Below, one piece after another: positions 49,100-59,861 of a stretch of DNA of 64,000 nt (positions are counted from its first letter, which is position 1; every line of letters starts with the position of its first letter). A program made the translations under genes and the position numbers. Below the pieces are notes generated by a model. It was not told where the DNA came from. It did not search any database and saw only the letters and a list, made by a program, of their open reading frames with translations. The DNA lies in NCBI GenBank assembly GCA_038087015.1, contig JASBNA010000009.1:62001-126000 (forward strand), in the 5' to 3' direction. The stretch comes from Cerrena zonata. Its lineage: Eukaryota > Basidiomycota > Agaricomycetes > Polyporales > Cerrenaceae.

Positions 49100-50116
49100 A
49101 CGTTGTGTGAACTTTGGTAGTATTTAAGAATCAAACGCATTGTATTTGTAGCGATGTTGTAGCTTGGCATTTCACATGGTGATATTTTGACAGGATACCA
49201 AGTAGGCAGGTTCTTGCGGCGGCCTATTGAGCCATCTCTGATTCTTTGGGCTTGCACTGGAAAGTTTTCGAAGGTGCAAAGACCCGAAACGAAGTTAAAC
49301 AAAGTGTTAAGGGTGAAAAAATGACCTGGTTCGGTATCGATGAGACGTCCGTGTTCACATGAATATTTACGTGTCTCACCAGTAGTTTTCAGTATGTCGA
49401 CTAAGGGTAATTCACAACTGCGCCGTTGAGAGCCGGTAGGATGCAAATCATTTTTGCGAGAAAGTTCGCTTATGAAGTCAAGTAGCCAAGCAAGAGCATC
49501 ATAATTGAATATGTTGTCCATATCCACGAACGTGAATGGATTCCGGGGAAGCACTGCTCCGTGATTATCGCAACAGGATTGGGTCTGGTCGATATTCCAA
49601 CAGAGTCATAAATGACCAATCACCTTTTAGGACAAACACTCAACTTTGCGTCGACGAGACCTCTTTTTTAACCCTTCATCATCTTAATCTTTGTCCAATG
49701 GGGAGGAAGAACGGGACAGATGAGTAGTCTGGCTTAGTGGAAAGATGATGCTTCGCGACATATTGATGGAGGCTGAGGAGACGTTTCAGTGTGTTCGAGA
49801 GCAGTTACGTTATGTTTGGAACCTTCTTCTAAGGGTTGCATGCCGAAAAGTCAGATATACTGAGACAAATCATGAGGAGTATCGCAATGTCGGAGGAAGA
49901 GGTGAGAGTACAGTTGGCAGCTTTGCAGGTAAGTAGGTTCGTCATTAGCAGTTTGGTCTCTGGTTCGTATTGTCACCGTTTATGTCGAGCAGAGTGGACG
50001 ACTCGTAGACTAGCTTGAGAGCATTTCCGAGTCGGCGTGTCGTGGCAACTTCCAAGTTCAACTCGACTTCGACCAGCACAGCGATCGATCGCACAGCCTC
50101 TCGCGCAACTTCGACT

Positions 50117-50154
50117 TGAAGAACGACTTGGACCTGAGTCCAAGTCGTTCTTCA
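50117..50154. repeat. Perfect palindrome, 17-bp arms, 4-nt loop
   Basis: 50117-50133 pairs exactly with 50138-50154 around CTGA. The same place in block B copy 2 (near 53665-53685) lacks the insertion, so it arose, or was lost, after the duplication. Confidence 0.9.
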
Positions 50155-50539
50155 GACTCGGGTTGCTTGACAAACCTCAGTTCGACACCCGGGCTTCAGT
50201 TCACGAGAGTTCGCCATTCTTGGGCTAGTAGGCATCCGTTCCGGATCGACTCGTACGCATACCGTCCCAGGGGGGAAAACTTGCCTGACATAGAAATCGA
50301 CCTTGATCTTCTGTAATTGCTGGGTTATGTGGACTCACATTGTCGAAATAATTTGTTGTTCCTCTCAATCATGGCATGGCTTTACTGTCATTAATAATCA
50401 GCTCCAGTACCATAACTATGGATTACTCACCATCACAGACCAAAAAAGCCTACCTGTACATGTTACAAATAGCACCTTGGGTATGTCAGTTTTTTTGTAT
50501 TCTCACAACTCTGGTAACATGGATTTCAAGTAGGATAGG

Positions 50540-50604
50540 GTGAGCAATTCACAACAACATCCACTACCCCTGAGGGTAATGAATGTTGTGTGGTTTGTTT
50601 GTAG
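50540..50604 (+). repeat. 65-nt GT...AG segment with internal hairpin (block B copy 1)
   Basis: Starts GTGAGC and ends TTGTAG. The stem pairs 50554-50569 with 50574-50589 at 14 of 16 positions around a CTGA loop. Related to 16313-16378. Confidence 0.65.
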
Positions 50605-50846
50605 GCAAAATGTGAGTAAAGACAAATAAATTGACTATGCATCGGTTACCGTCTCATCATGTATCTCCTAGCTTTCAAGACGACGTACTTTTTCTTGAGA
50701 CCAGTAAGCTTTCAAGATGATGTACCTTTTCTTGAAACTGGCAATAAGCTTTGAAATTGTCACTTTCACGACATTCAACTGCCCTGTCTACTTGTCTTGA
50801 ATAACAATAACGGTGAACTAGTCCAGGTATCGATCGTCCTGGAAGA

Positions 50847-50859
50847 CCCCCCCCCCCCC
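50847..50859 (+). repeat. Poly-C run, 13 bases
   Basis: Thirteen consecutive C. The paralogous place in block B copy 2 (near 54335-54350) has no such run. Confidence 0.95.
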
Positions 50860-51363
50860 GAACCCCCTGCAGGCATATCATCGCCCTGTGCCATAATATA
50901 CCTGTTCGGTAGTTATACCAATCCTCAATTTTATGCAGGAACATGATCAAAACTCACACCTTATCGCTGTAGGATTTGGCCCAACAAATTCCGAAGTCCA
51001 CTCAATATACAATACAGATCGAGCGTCCTGTTCACATTAGCGTCGTTTCGTACACTGGGTCTAATGTCGAGAGAGGGTCCCGACGTTGAATAGGCAGCGA
51101 AACCATGGCGGAATACACAGGGGAAACGGACGAGAGGTTGAGATGGATACAAAGGTGCGTTCCGATGTGACTGGATGGTGCTCTGGAGAACAAACCTCTG
51201 ACGGTGAGCAAGGCACCTTGCTAGCCAAATGTTGTGCCAGCAATTTATTGGCAAAGTCCACGGTAAGGACACATTGGAGTTTGTTTTCGTCTAAGTGACA
51301 TAATCTCAACCGTATGCGCGCCGCATCGTAATAAAACTCGTTGAATAGCCCCGAGAGGTCTAT

Positions 51364-52403
51364 GCAGCCGAACTAGTGAGTGCTTGTTTTCTTCGATGTC
51401 TTGAGCAAGCAGCTCAACTTCTTTCGCAGTTCATCATTGTCGGTGGATTATGGAGTACGTTTTCTTTCTTCCTATTACTCCGACGCTTCTAACCCTCATT
51501 TTGAATCGTAAGTCTGGGACCTACGTAAGTCATCTTTGTTGTCTGGGATATTGTGAAATAATTCATGTTTTTGCAGGTGCCGCGTGAGTCAATTCTCAAT
51601 CTCATTTCTAGCACCCAATTCAGCAGACATTCAGGTATGGCGTCCAATCCTTCAACATATCCACCATTCGCGAATGGTTCCTCGTAAGTCACGTATTACC
51701 ACGACATACCATCCCACTCACGGTCTTGCCCTAGTACCGTGTCGCTCCATCAGGTTTCGTCTTCTCATTCCTATTTGTCACAATAATCGTATCTCGGCTA
51801 TTCGAAATGCGGGTTGACAAGCCTTCCGAAGAGCAAGACAAGTATCCTCTGACCTCGTACGCACTGGATAGATGTTCTCTTCAATTCGGAGAAGTGCCTG
51901 TTTCGAACACACACCGTATTCTTTCGTACTTGAGTGGGATGCTTCGTCTCCCGTCGCTGCTCTGGTTAGTGACATTCCCTGATGTTTTCTACGTACACAA
52001 TTTCACACAACGCGAATAGGACTCTGGCTACTTTCTGCGTTTACCTCTTCGACGTATGTGCTCTCTTCTTCTATGGCTTGTCTCGACTAAACCTTGTATA
52101 GTCTAAGTTGAATGATTCTCTGGGAGTGTTGGTGTTGCGCGTGGCTTGTTCCGTTGCCGAAGCTCTTGGTAAGTCCTCTTCCATGTCGCTATCTATAGCT
52201 TCTTACACATTCTCGCAGTGTCTCCCGTGATCCTCGTCGAGGGGTGAATACTCGTTTCATGTTGCCATGAGGGCGTATATTGAGGGGTTATTTTCTACTA
52301 ACATAGTCTACGCAAGTTGGGCAATGCCGACTTCGAGGCGGAGAGAGTTGAGCTCGTTGAACGAGAGATGAAGAAGGGAGTGGAAGGAGAGAAGGGGTTC
52401 TAG
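51364..52403 (+). pseudogene. Membrane-protein gene, 5'-truncated third copy
   Basis: Begins inside the exon reading AAEL and continues to the same TAG as the copies at 26356 and 41176, with exons for the fifth to seventh hydrophobic segments largely intact, including the small 12- and 7-nt exons. The first half of the gene and its promoter are absent. Block B sequence joins it directly at about 51360. Confidence 0.8.
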
Positions 52404-52439
52404 GACGGGATTACTGGACAATGTAGGTTTTGCTTCTAT

Positions 52440-52975
52440 TGTACATCGTCGAGAAGCAATCAATACTGTATGTTTTCCTACCACTTGCTCGTCGGTCAAG
52501 GTACCGGCGGCGAGAGAATGAGCCTTTACCGAACAAGAAATGGTTCAGACATACTAAGATCGTATTCTTATTTTCCATCATTATTAACAAAGCTAGTCGA
52601 TATATACTCGCCATATCATCCTAGACTCGAAATAAACTCTGCCTGTATAGGTCTCCTGTCGGCATCTAGTGTGGGGACGATGTCGAAAGTATGGAGTGTG
52701 CAGGGCGTAATGATAAGGAGCGCATTCGAGCTCGTAAAATATCCTGGGCGTATTTTTGAACACCATGATACGATTATTCAAAGTGGTCCACCATTATTAC
52801 TATTTGAGACATACCTTCGACCAAAGCCAACAGCTACTGCGATGGGGTCTCGGATATCCTTGCTAATAGTTCCATCAGCATTCAGGAGTCGATATAGGCG
52901 TAATTCCTCAGGAAACGGATATTCGATTGGACCATGGAGGATATATCTACGAGCGAACCACCTTGTGATACATAC
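52440..52975 (-). pseudogene. Cytochrome P450 3' remnant (third copy)
   Basis: Matches the last three exons of the P450 at 43098-45304: a stretch with LHGPIEYPFPEE, NADGTISKDIRDP, GFGRR, then the last two exons. The heme cysteine codon is CGC as in the unit 1 remnant, and the acceptor AG before it is lost. Upstream parts are missing. Confidence 0.8.
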
Positions 52976-53294
52976 TTATGTAGGAAGGTATGGGGAAGAT
53001 GTTCGTGACTCTGTTTCGGCAAGTGAGTGAGCAAGAGGTGCCCGAGCTTTTCGTATAACCATTGGGAGCGTTGAACGTTGGATCCCAGATCTTGTTGAAC
53101 GATCGACTCCAGCTTATTGAATAGCGTTCTTGTGCGATTTGGAGGACGAACATTGTGTCGACAAGAGCTCTTCTTTGGGAAATTATCCAGCTTATTCTTC
53201 GTCCACTGATGGATTCGCTCATGATTGGTCGGACGGAGCAGGTAGGAGGGGTGGTGTTGAAGAATTAAGTGGATCGTTTAGGCGGTTATAGGAA
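52976..53294 (-). other. Open minus-strand piece, no identity
   Basis: Minus-strand 53225-52960 is open in the frame containing RTLFNKLESIVQQDLGSN and looks compositionally coding, but there is no start, no partner copy in the window and no recognisable domain. Confidence 0.25.
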
Positions 53295-54850
53295 GGAAGA
53301 ATGGGACAGTGAGAACTCAGAAGATGGTGATCCGGGGACACATTGACGGAGGGTGGTACGTTACATTCCTTGAAAAGAGGTTGGTAGCGTTTGCTGCTAC
53401 AGTTGGATACAGGTCAGGGTACGCTGGGAAGAATATTGCAATGTCGGAGGAAGGGATGAGAGTACAGTTGGCAGCTTTGCAGATAAGTAGGTTCGTCATT
53501 AGCAGTTTGGTCTCTGGTTCGTATTGTCACCGTTTATGTCAAAGAAAGTGGACGGCTCGTAGACTAGCCTGAGAGCATTTCCGAGTCGGCGTGTCGTGGC
53601 AACTTCCAAGTTCAACTCGACTTCGCTGCACAGTGATCGATCGCACAGCCTCGAGCGCAACTTCGTCTTGAAGGACTCAGACTCGGGTTGCCTGACAAAC
53701 CTCAAATCGACACCTAGGCTTCAATCCACGAGAGTTCGTCATTCTTAGGCTAATAGGCATCCGTTCCTGATCGACTCGTATGCGTACCGTCCCAGGGGGG
53801 AAAACTTGCCTGACGTAGAAATCGACCTTGATCTTCTGTAATTCAAGCTGCTGAGTCATGCGATCTCGCATCGTTGAAATAATTTGTTGTTCCTCTCTAC
53901 CATGACATGGCTTTACTGTTGTTAATAATCAGCTCCAGTACCATAACTATGGATTACTCACCATCACAGACCAAAAAGCTCGCTTGTACATGTTACAAAT
54001 AGCACCTTAGGTATGTTGGTTTTTTTGTACTCTCACAACTCTGGTAACATGGATTGCAACTAGTCGGATAGGGTGAGCAATTCACAACAACATCCACTAC
54101 CCCCGAGGGTAATGAATGTTGTATGGGTTGCTTTTAGGCAAAATGTGAGTAAAGACAAATCAATCGAATATGCATCGCTACCATCTCATCACAGATATCC
54201 AAGGTTCTCGAGACGATGTCCCTTTTCTTGAGACCAGTAAGCTTTGAAATTGTCGCTTTCACAAAGTTCGATTACCCTGTCTACTTGTCTTGAATAATAA
54301 TAACGATGAACTAGTCCAGGTATCGATCGTCCTGAAAGACTCTTTGGAACCCCCTGCAAGTACATCATCGCCCTGCGTCACGATCTACCTGTCCGATTCA
54401 TCAATTTTATGCAAGGTCATAGTCGAAACTCACCTTTTATCGCTGTAGGATTTGGTCCCACAGATTTCAAAGTCCACTCAATATACGGTACGGATCGAGC
54501 GTCCTGTCCACATTAGCGTCGTTTCGTACGCTGGGTCTAATGTCGAGAGAGGGTCTCGATGTTGAAGAGGCAGCGCAACCGTGGCGAGATATACAGAGGA
54601 AACAGACAAGAGGGGATGGATACGAAGGTACGTTCCGATGTAACTGGATGGTACTCTGCAGAACAAACTTCTGCCGTTGTGCGAGGCACCTTGCTAGCCA
54701 AATGTTGGGGCAGCAATTTGTTGGCAGGGTCCACGAAGCGATGGAAAGGGAGGGAGTATGGACACGTTGGAGTTTGTCTTCGCACAAGTGACACAATCTC
54801 AACCGTATGCGCGCCGCATCGTAATAAAATTCGTTGAATAGCCCCAAGAG
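53295..54850. repeat. Duplicated block B, copy 2
   Basis: Counterpart of 49700-51345, in the same orientation. A minus-strand frame at 53677-53871 (a stretch with KIKVDFYVRQVFPPGTVRI) appears coding-like but is not open in copy 1. Confidence 0.7.
54073..54137 (+). repeat. 65-nt GT...AG segment with internal hairpin (block B copy 2)
   Basis: Same hairpin as 50540-50604. The loop reads CCGA instead of CTGA, the stem is unchanged, and the end is TTTTAG. Confidence 0.65.
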
Positions 54851-55659
54851 GGGAGTATCAGTGGTCTATGCGGCAGTGTTTCCCAAGGGCAAGAGCAAGA
54901 GAAGGAGGTGATGGGCAGTAAATCGGGGAAATAGGACACGTTGGACTCTGGCCTCCTCGCTTGAGTGGCACCTCCCTCAATTGTCTTTACTCACGGTTCA
55001 TTTCTCAGCACATACTGTTATGACAGTGACCTTCCGTCATTTCTCTCCCTCGGGGAGACTGCGACCTCCGAGTCTTCTAAACAATCAAGATTCTTAGACG
55101 TCGCGATCCACGCCTCTACGGATATTCCCTCTGCAGAACTACGAGTCGTTGCGTAATACTTAACAAACGACTAGGCACCCTAGTTTCCGCCGATACGCCT
55201 CGCTCGACGCGGACAAGGCCGCGAAGAACCCCTCGGGACGTATAGTCCTTGTTGGGCAGGAACTGAAGGACCTCCTCGCGCTAATCGCCTGCAAGTTTTT
55301 CAACTCCAGCTGAGACCTACTGCTAGACGCGTCGGGTAGGTCGTATTCAATATATCAACACACGGTACCCACATTCCCCATTGTTCTGATGCTCGAACTA
55401 TTTTCTGACAGGAGGTACCGTTGTATTCGAAGCCGCGACCTTACTCCCACCCTAGAACGCGATGAACGCGAGCAGTAACCAACAACGATCACGATAATGG
55501 TCTTCCCAATTATTTGGAGATGCTCTATCCGTTGGACCCCAAAGAACGGACTTCACTATCACGCTCACGCGACGAAGTTCTGAGTGCCAGCCGTTTTTGT
55601 ATATATTCCTGATCAGTTCGGACTACTGCCCCCCAGCTACCTCCCGGCTCTCCGTCATC
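54851..55659. other. Diverged copy of the 11.0-11.7 kb segment
   Basis: 55140-55320 and 55330-55660 resemble 11190-11350 and 11360-11692. No intact frame seen. Confidence 0.4.
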
Positions 55660-55983
55660 ATGAGCGACGTTACATCCCCTCGTCCTACGTACGTATGGGA
55701 CAATGTTACTCGTATATCAACCCCACTCATTCTCATTTCAGGATCACCTACGAGGTGAAGGTTGAAGTCGAGGAACCTGCCCTCAATTACACCGTCCAAG
55801 TCTCCCATTCGTCATGGTTAGTACTCACATACTCTCGGACTAGCTGCTTTCATAACTGAGCTCGTTATTTATAGGAAATTGCTGATTGAAGCCTTGTGTA
55901 CGATATTCCCCTCAATACCACTAGGGCTCGTCCCATCTCACCCGTTCTCTCCGGACTCATGGGCTCCAGATAGGCACTACTGA
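55660..55983 (+). CDS. Small protein of unknown function, 70 aa
   Basis: Three exons (55660-55688, 55742-55816, 55875-55983) join in frame to TGA. Exon 2 is 75 nt and both introns split codons after the second base, exactly as in the 76-aa genes at 17968 and 34419. Exon 1 equals that of the broken copy at 11693. The protein starts MSDVTS, continues ITYEVKVEVEEP and ends in a proline-rich tail. No signal peptide, no membrane segment, no known domain. It lies in the same local context as the other family members, after the TTCTGATGCTC-type flank, so the family travels with this duplicated segment. Function unknown. Confidence 0.5.
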
Positions 55984-56907
55984 GCCTAGGGTCATCTTCG
56001 TCTCTAACGGGAACCTCAAAATACACGCCATGTATCCCTGCCGCAGTCACACCTCTATGTTAAGGCCGCAATCTACTGCTACTTTTATACCCAGCGACTT
56101 TCAATGTACTTACTGTGTGTGGTTGGAATATACACATATACGCCGTGTTTCACTCTGATGAGCACATCACTGACTGGGACATGATACTGTTAACATCGCA
56201 CAAACTCTACACGTACGACGACATCACACCATAAACCTCGTAACCCTCTGAGGGTGATAGTCTCTAAGTGTCCGACACCAGTAGCCGCAATGGGAACGGT
56301 CAAAACCCATCCGCTGAAGATCCAGAGAATGACCCGCCATTTGGTTGCATGTCATTCTTCGTTGTAAGGAGCGACGTCGATTATTGAATTGATAATGCAC
56401 CCCGTCATCTTTAAGGGGGAGAAGGACTACTTCGAGGCTACCACATGTTCACACAATTTCCTCGCCTGATAGTAATACAACATCGGTTAACCAGGAGCAT
56501 TCTCGATGACGATAGAACGCTGATAACTTGTGAAAAACGCGATACGGATTGAAGTCTCCCATTCATGTACCTAACAACATATCTTACAATACGAGCCAAC
56601 TGTCATACATATACTATCCATATTCTGAGACGACTAAAAAAACCAGCTACCTCCCGTCCCCATGGCCACGAACCCCTACTTTGTATGCAGAAATATCTCG
56701 CTCATAAAACTCAATCAGTAACAGCAAAATCATCCCTCAAAGCAGTAATGGAAGGCGCGAAGAAGTACTCGCCGCCTTTGGAAATAACCCACTCCTCAGG
56801 AAGACTGAGAGTTGCAGGTCTGGTTACGAGGATCGGTACCGGCTATGGTACGTGAAGTGGGATCCGTTGCCTGACCAATGATGGGGTCGAATCCTGATTT
56901 AATCCCT
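55984..56907. other. Diverged copy of the 12.0-12.5 kb segment, then unassigned
   Basis: Up to about 56380 it resembles 12000-12420 and 28560-28980. The remainder holds short open frames only. Confidence 0.4.
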
Positions 56908-58420
56908 TTAGGAGGGAAATCGGGGGCGTTGGCCCAAGCTATTTTCATGATGAGTCTCATGAAGGTCATATACTACACAAGACCCCTTACTTCGTTGGAT
57001 GAATTCAAAGCCCTTTGCAATATCGCTTTGATAACACCTAAAGAGAAGACCACGATCTTGTGAAGTTTTTCCACTTGCTTCCTCTGAGGAAGAAACTTCA
57101 GGTCCGAATGGAATGCCGCGCCTGATAATTCGCTGAGGCTCTGTAGGGATACCCAATTGTCCGAGATCGTTACGCGGATTGGTTTTTCGAACGTGAGCGG
57201 CGAATGGACAGCGGTCTTGATTTTCGAAGTCACCGGGGCAGTCATACCGGAAGAGGTTGTTTCGTTGAAAATCAGCACCCAAAGCAGGGTCGTCTGCCGT
57301 CGGAGCCAAGTCCAAAGGGGCCCCTTTTATCAAGAAGGTCATAGTTACATTAGTGCATGAATCTAAGAGACAATGATATAATTTACCGCTTTTCCATCGC
57401 CCAACCAATCGAGCACCCAAGAGCTCACTACCAACGTCAGGAGGAGGTCCCTGGATGGGATTTTTCTTTAAGAACGTATTGAACTCTGGTACGAGTTGGA
57501 ACAGGTAGCGAAAGACCATGAAACTTCCCCCAGTTGCCCACGAAGGTCGTTGTTTCTTGAGTGGATCGGTATCGTGACCAAGAATGATGAAGCCTGGTCT
57601 GATGAGGTCCTGTCCTGGCAAAGGTTGGTTGTCGAAACCTTGAACACCAGGGTTAGATATGCCGTCTCAGAACCCGAAACTATGTAATTGTTGATTAGCT
57701 TGGTTATATTACGAAAACCATGATGACATACTGCTCGTGCCCTTTTTGCGGGGGTGGTCGTACGTTTCCGGTAACACGGTGAACCTCCTTAATCGTTGCG
57801 TGATCCGTACCGGTGCCCAAGATACGCTGGATGTCACCCAACGTGGACTCAATCGTCGCCTCAGAGTCACCAGCAACGACCAGAACACCATGCACTTCGT
57901 TCTTGAATGCCGGTAGCCAATTGGGATCGACTTTGTCCCCAAGATCTTCAGCGATATTACGTTGGCCTGTTTCGAATGAGCTATCTTGGATCGAGTCCTT
58001 TATTCCGAGCTACATAATAAAGTCAACTAGTGACTCTAATGATGTAAAGAACAAAACAAAAACGCGAACCTTGGTGATGCCAAACTGAGAAAAAGCAATT
58101 GCGACTCCAACGGCCGGTATAGTTTTAGGGTCACGTCCCTCGGCAAGGGCATTCGCTTTATGTTCCGCAATATCTTTACGGGTGTCTGTGGCTTGAGTGG
58201 TTGTGGTGATAAAAGGAACGACCTGGGACAATTGTACGCGGAAGGCATCGACATTGTCATTGATCGTGAAGAAGACAAGGGTCTCCAAACGCTTAGGGAA
58301 ACCTGTTCTAAACCATGGTGATGTTAGTCATTTATGCTCGCCTAAGTAGACGTAAAAGACATACAAGATATCGCCCTGAATATCGTCGAGGTCAAGGGGG
58401 GGAGTATCTACCACTGACAT
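56908..58420 (-). CDS. DyP-type peroxidase, frame broken by TGA at codon 195 (possible pseudogene)
   Basis: Exons on the minus strand: 58420-58365, 58307-58070, 58009-57732, 57679-56908. Joined, they give 448 codons with the DyP layout: LDLDDIQGDIL start, GHEHFGF-x-DGISNP heme motif (GxxDG), ATGGSFMVFR, CPFAAHVRKTNPR with the likely proximal histidine, RRGIPFGPE, and RGLLFRCYQSDIAKGFEFIQ. Dye-decolorizing peroxidases are heme enzymes using H2O2 to oxidise dyes, phenols and lignin models; fungal ones are often secreted, but no signal peptide is seen here. The codon between GF and DG reads TGA (57669-57667). Everything else is open and splice sites are clean. CGA to TGA (Arg) would be a one-step transition. 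Either a very recent loss or a sequence error; no alternative splice removes the stop and keeps the motif. Confidence 0.8.
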
Positions 58421-59861
58421 ATCGATTTATGAAAGAGCGAAGTAAGCTACGGAGTGACTGGAGAAAGAAGAGGCCGAGTTTTTTTGCTCGTCTTTTATAT
58501 CTCCAGGACACACAGCACGGTGCCAGGTCTAGAATGAGTGTCCGAAATCGGGCAGGCGAGTCAGACAGACGGTACTGACTGGAGAACTTCGCTCAACGTC
58601 GAAGAATCGGGGTTATCATTCTATGACAGCCAGAATAACTCCCAAAGGAGTAAATTCTCCACTTGTGGACACTGAAGTAGCTGAAAACGACTTGTATATC
58701 GAGGCCAAGAGCCTATAAGGGGCAGACCATTCGTACAATATTTGTGTGATAACATACCTCTGTGATGCGGCCGAGTGGCCAGTCTTTTGAGCAGAAGGCG
58801 GACGACAATGTACGATGACGAGGTGTCATGTCGAATACCGAAAGGCTTCCTTTTATCAGATACACTTTGTCTTAATGGAGAATCACAAACCTTCTACTCG
58901 CGTCACGGCGCGAATAGACTTGGTATACGCTGAGCACCGAAAGGGCCTAGGCGTAGATGTGGCTTCGCATAACTTGCAATAACGGAGTGTACGTCCGCAT
59001 CGAGCATGATCCTTGTGTTGTTCCATACGATGAATGAGATATCCCCATGCACCTAGCACGTTGCCTAGAAATAGAAGCAGAAAGTGGGCGGGATGTCAAA
59101 AGAAGCGGCAAAGTGCGACGATGGTTACACTGGAAACCCCCACGAGCAAACAAACATGCCAAACACGGAAGAGTATAGAAAGGGTAGAAGGGTCCAAAAT
59201 AGAGTATCAACGATACCAGCCATAGAGTCGCTATCGCCTGCTTGTCGCAAACATTGTTCATGACAAACACCAGAAACAAATGGGACGATAAGCATAAACG
59301 TATCCTAGAGAATTGAACAATCGTTTGTCGAGACAAACTGGCTCGCGCCAGCCTCCTTCCAACAAACAACTTCTGTTCCTCCGACAGAAGCACGGAAAAA
59401 TGCTTGATCCAACTCCGCATATGGCTTTACACCTGTACGGTCGACTGTCTGACTCCATCGCATTATCGACATCAAGAATTGCATCATCATTGACGAAGCA
59501 ATGATTATGTCCCAGGGTATCTTCGGTATAGATGATCCTGATCATAATCATAGAGCGTCGTTGCCCTTGTTCCGTACTTCATTTGGGACGCCTAAGAGAA
59601 ATAACCTTCACTGGATAAGTACATGAGCGATAACGACTCCATAATTGAAATCCATGAACGCACCTGACACTTAAAGCAGCCTCGACGCATAAGAGACTTT
59701 TCACGCTAGCGTTTACACTCAGTCGTAGAAAGATGAGTCCCAAACTTCAATATATCATCATGACAACAAGACACGGTACACCAATTTCTGAAGAGATCAA
59801 ATGGTCAGGCGTCCGGGTAGAAACGAGCAGACCAATACATACAGTAATCTATAGTCCAAGT
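58421..59861. other. Intergenic with a possible decayed membrane-protein gene
   Basis: On the minus strand, about 59500-58900, one frame reads through several hydrophobic stretches (a start with IVDTLFWTLLPFYTL, then HVCLLVGVSSVTIVAL and FLLLFLGNVLGAWGY) with two internal stops. Introns may explain them, but no convincing exon chain was found. Family unknown. Confidence 0.3.

Larger units (their letters stand above)
49700..51345. repeat. Duplicated block B, copy 1
   Basis: Matches 53295-54850 by eye with small indels. It contains open pieces on both strands but no complete gene: plus-strand MSEEEVRVQLAALQ near 49890, and a minus-strand frame near 49980-50130. Differences from copy 2 include a private palindrome (50117-50154), a 13-base C run (50847-50859) and an extra adenine near 50448 that changes a short plus-strand frame. 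Identity of the ancestral gene(s) unknown. Confidence 0.7.

Noticed and set aside
48964..49554. Minus-strand open frame of 196 codons overlapping the MFS 3' end
   Set aside because: About a third of it is antisense to the MFS coding exon, no domain is recognisable and no splice partner was found. The part outside the MFS gene could be a real fragment, but there is no positive evidence.
57667..57669. Selenocysteine or programmed read-through at the DyP TGA
   Set aside because: Fungi of this kind are not known to insert selenocysteine and no recoding element is visible. A point mutation or sequence error is simpler.
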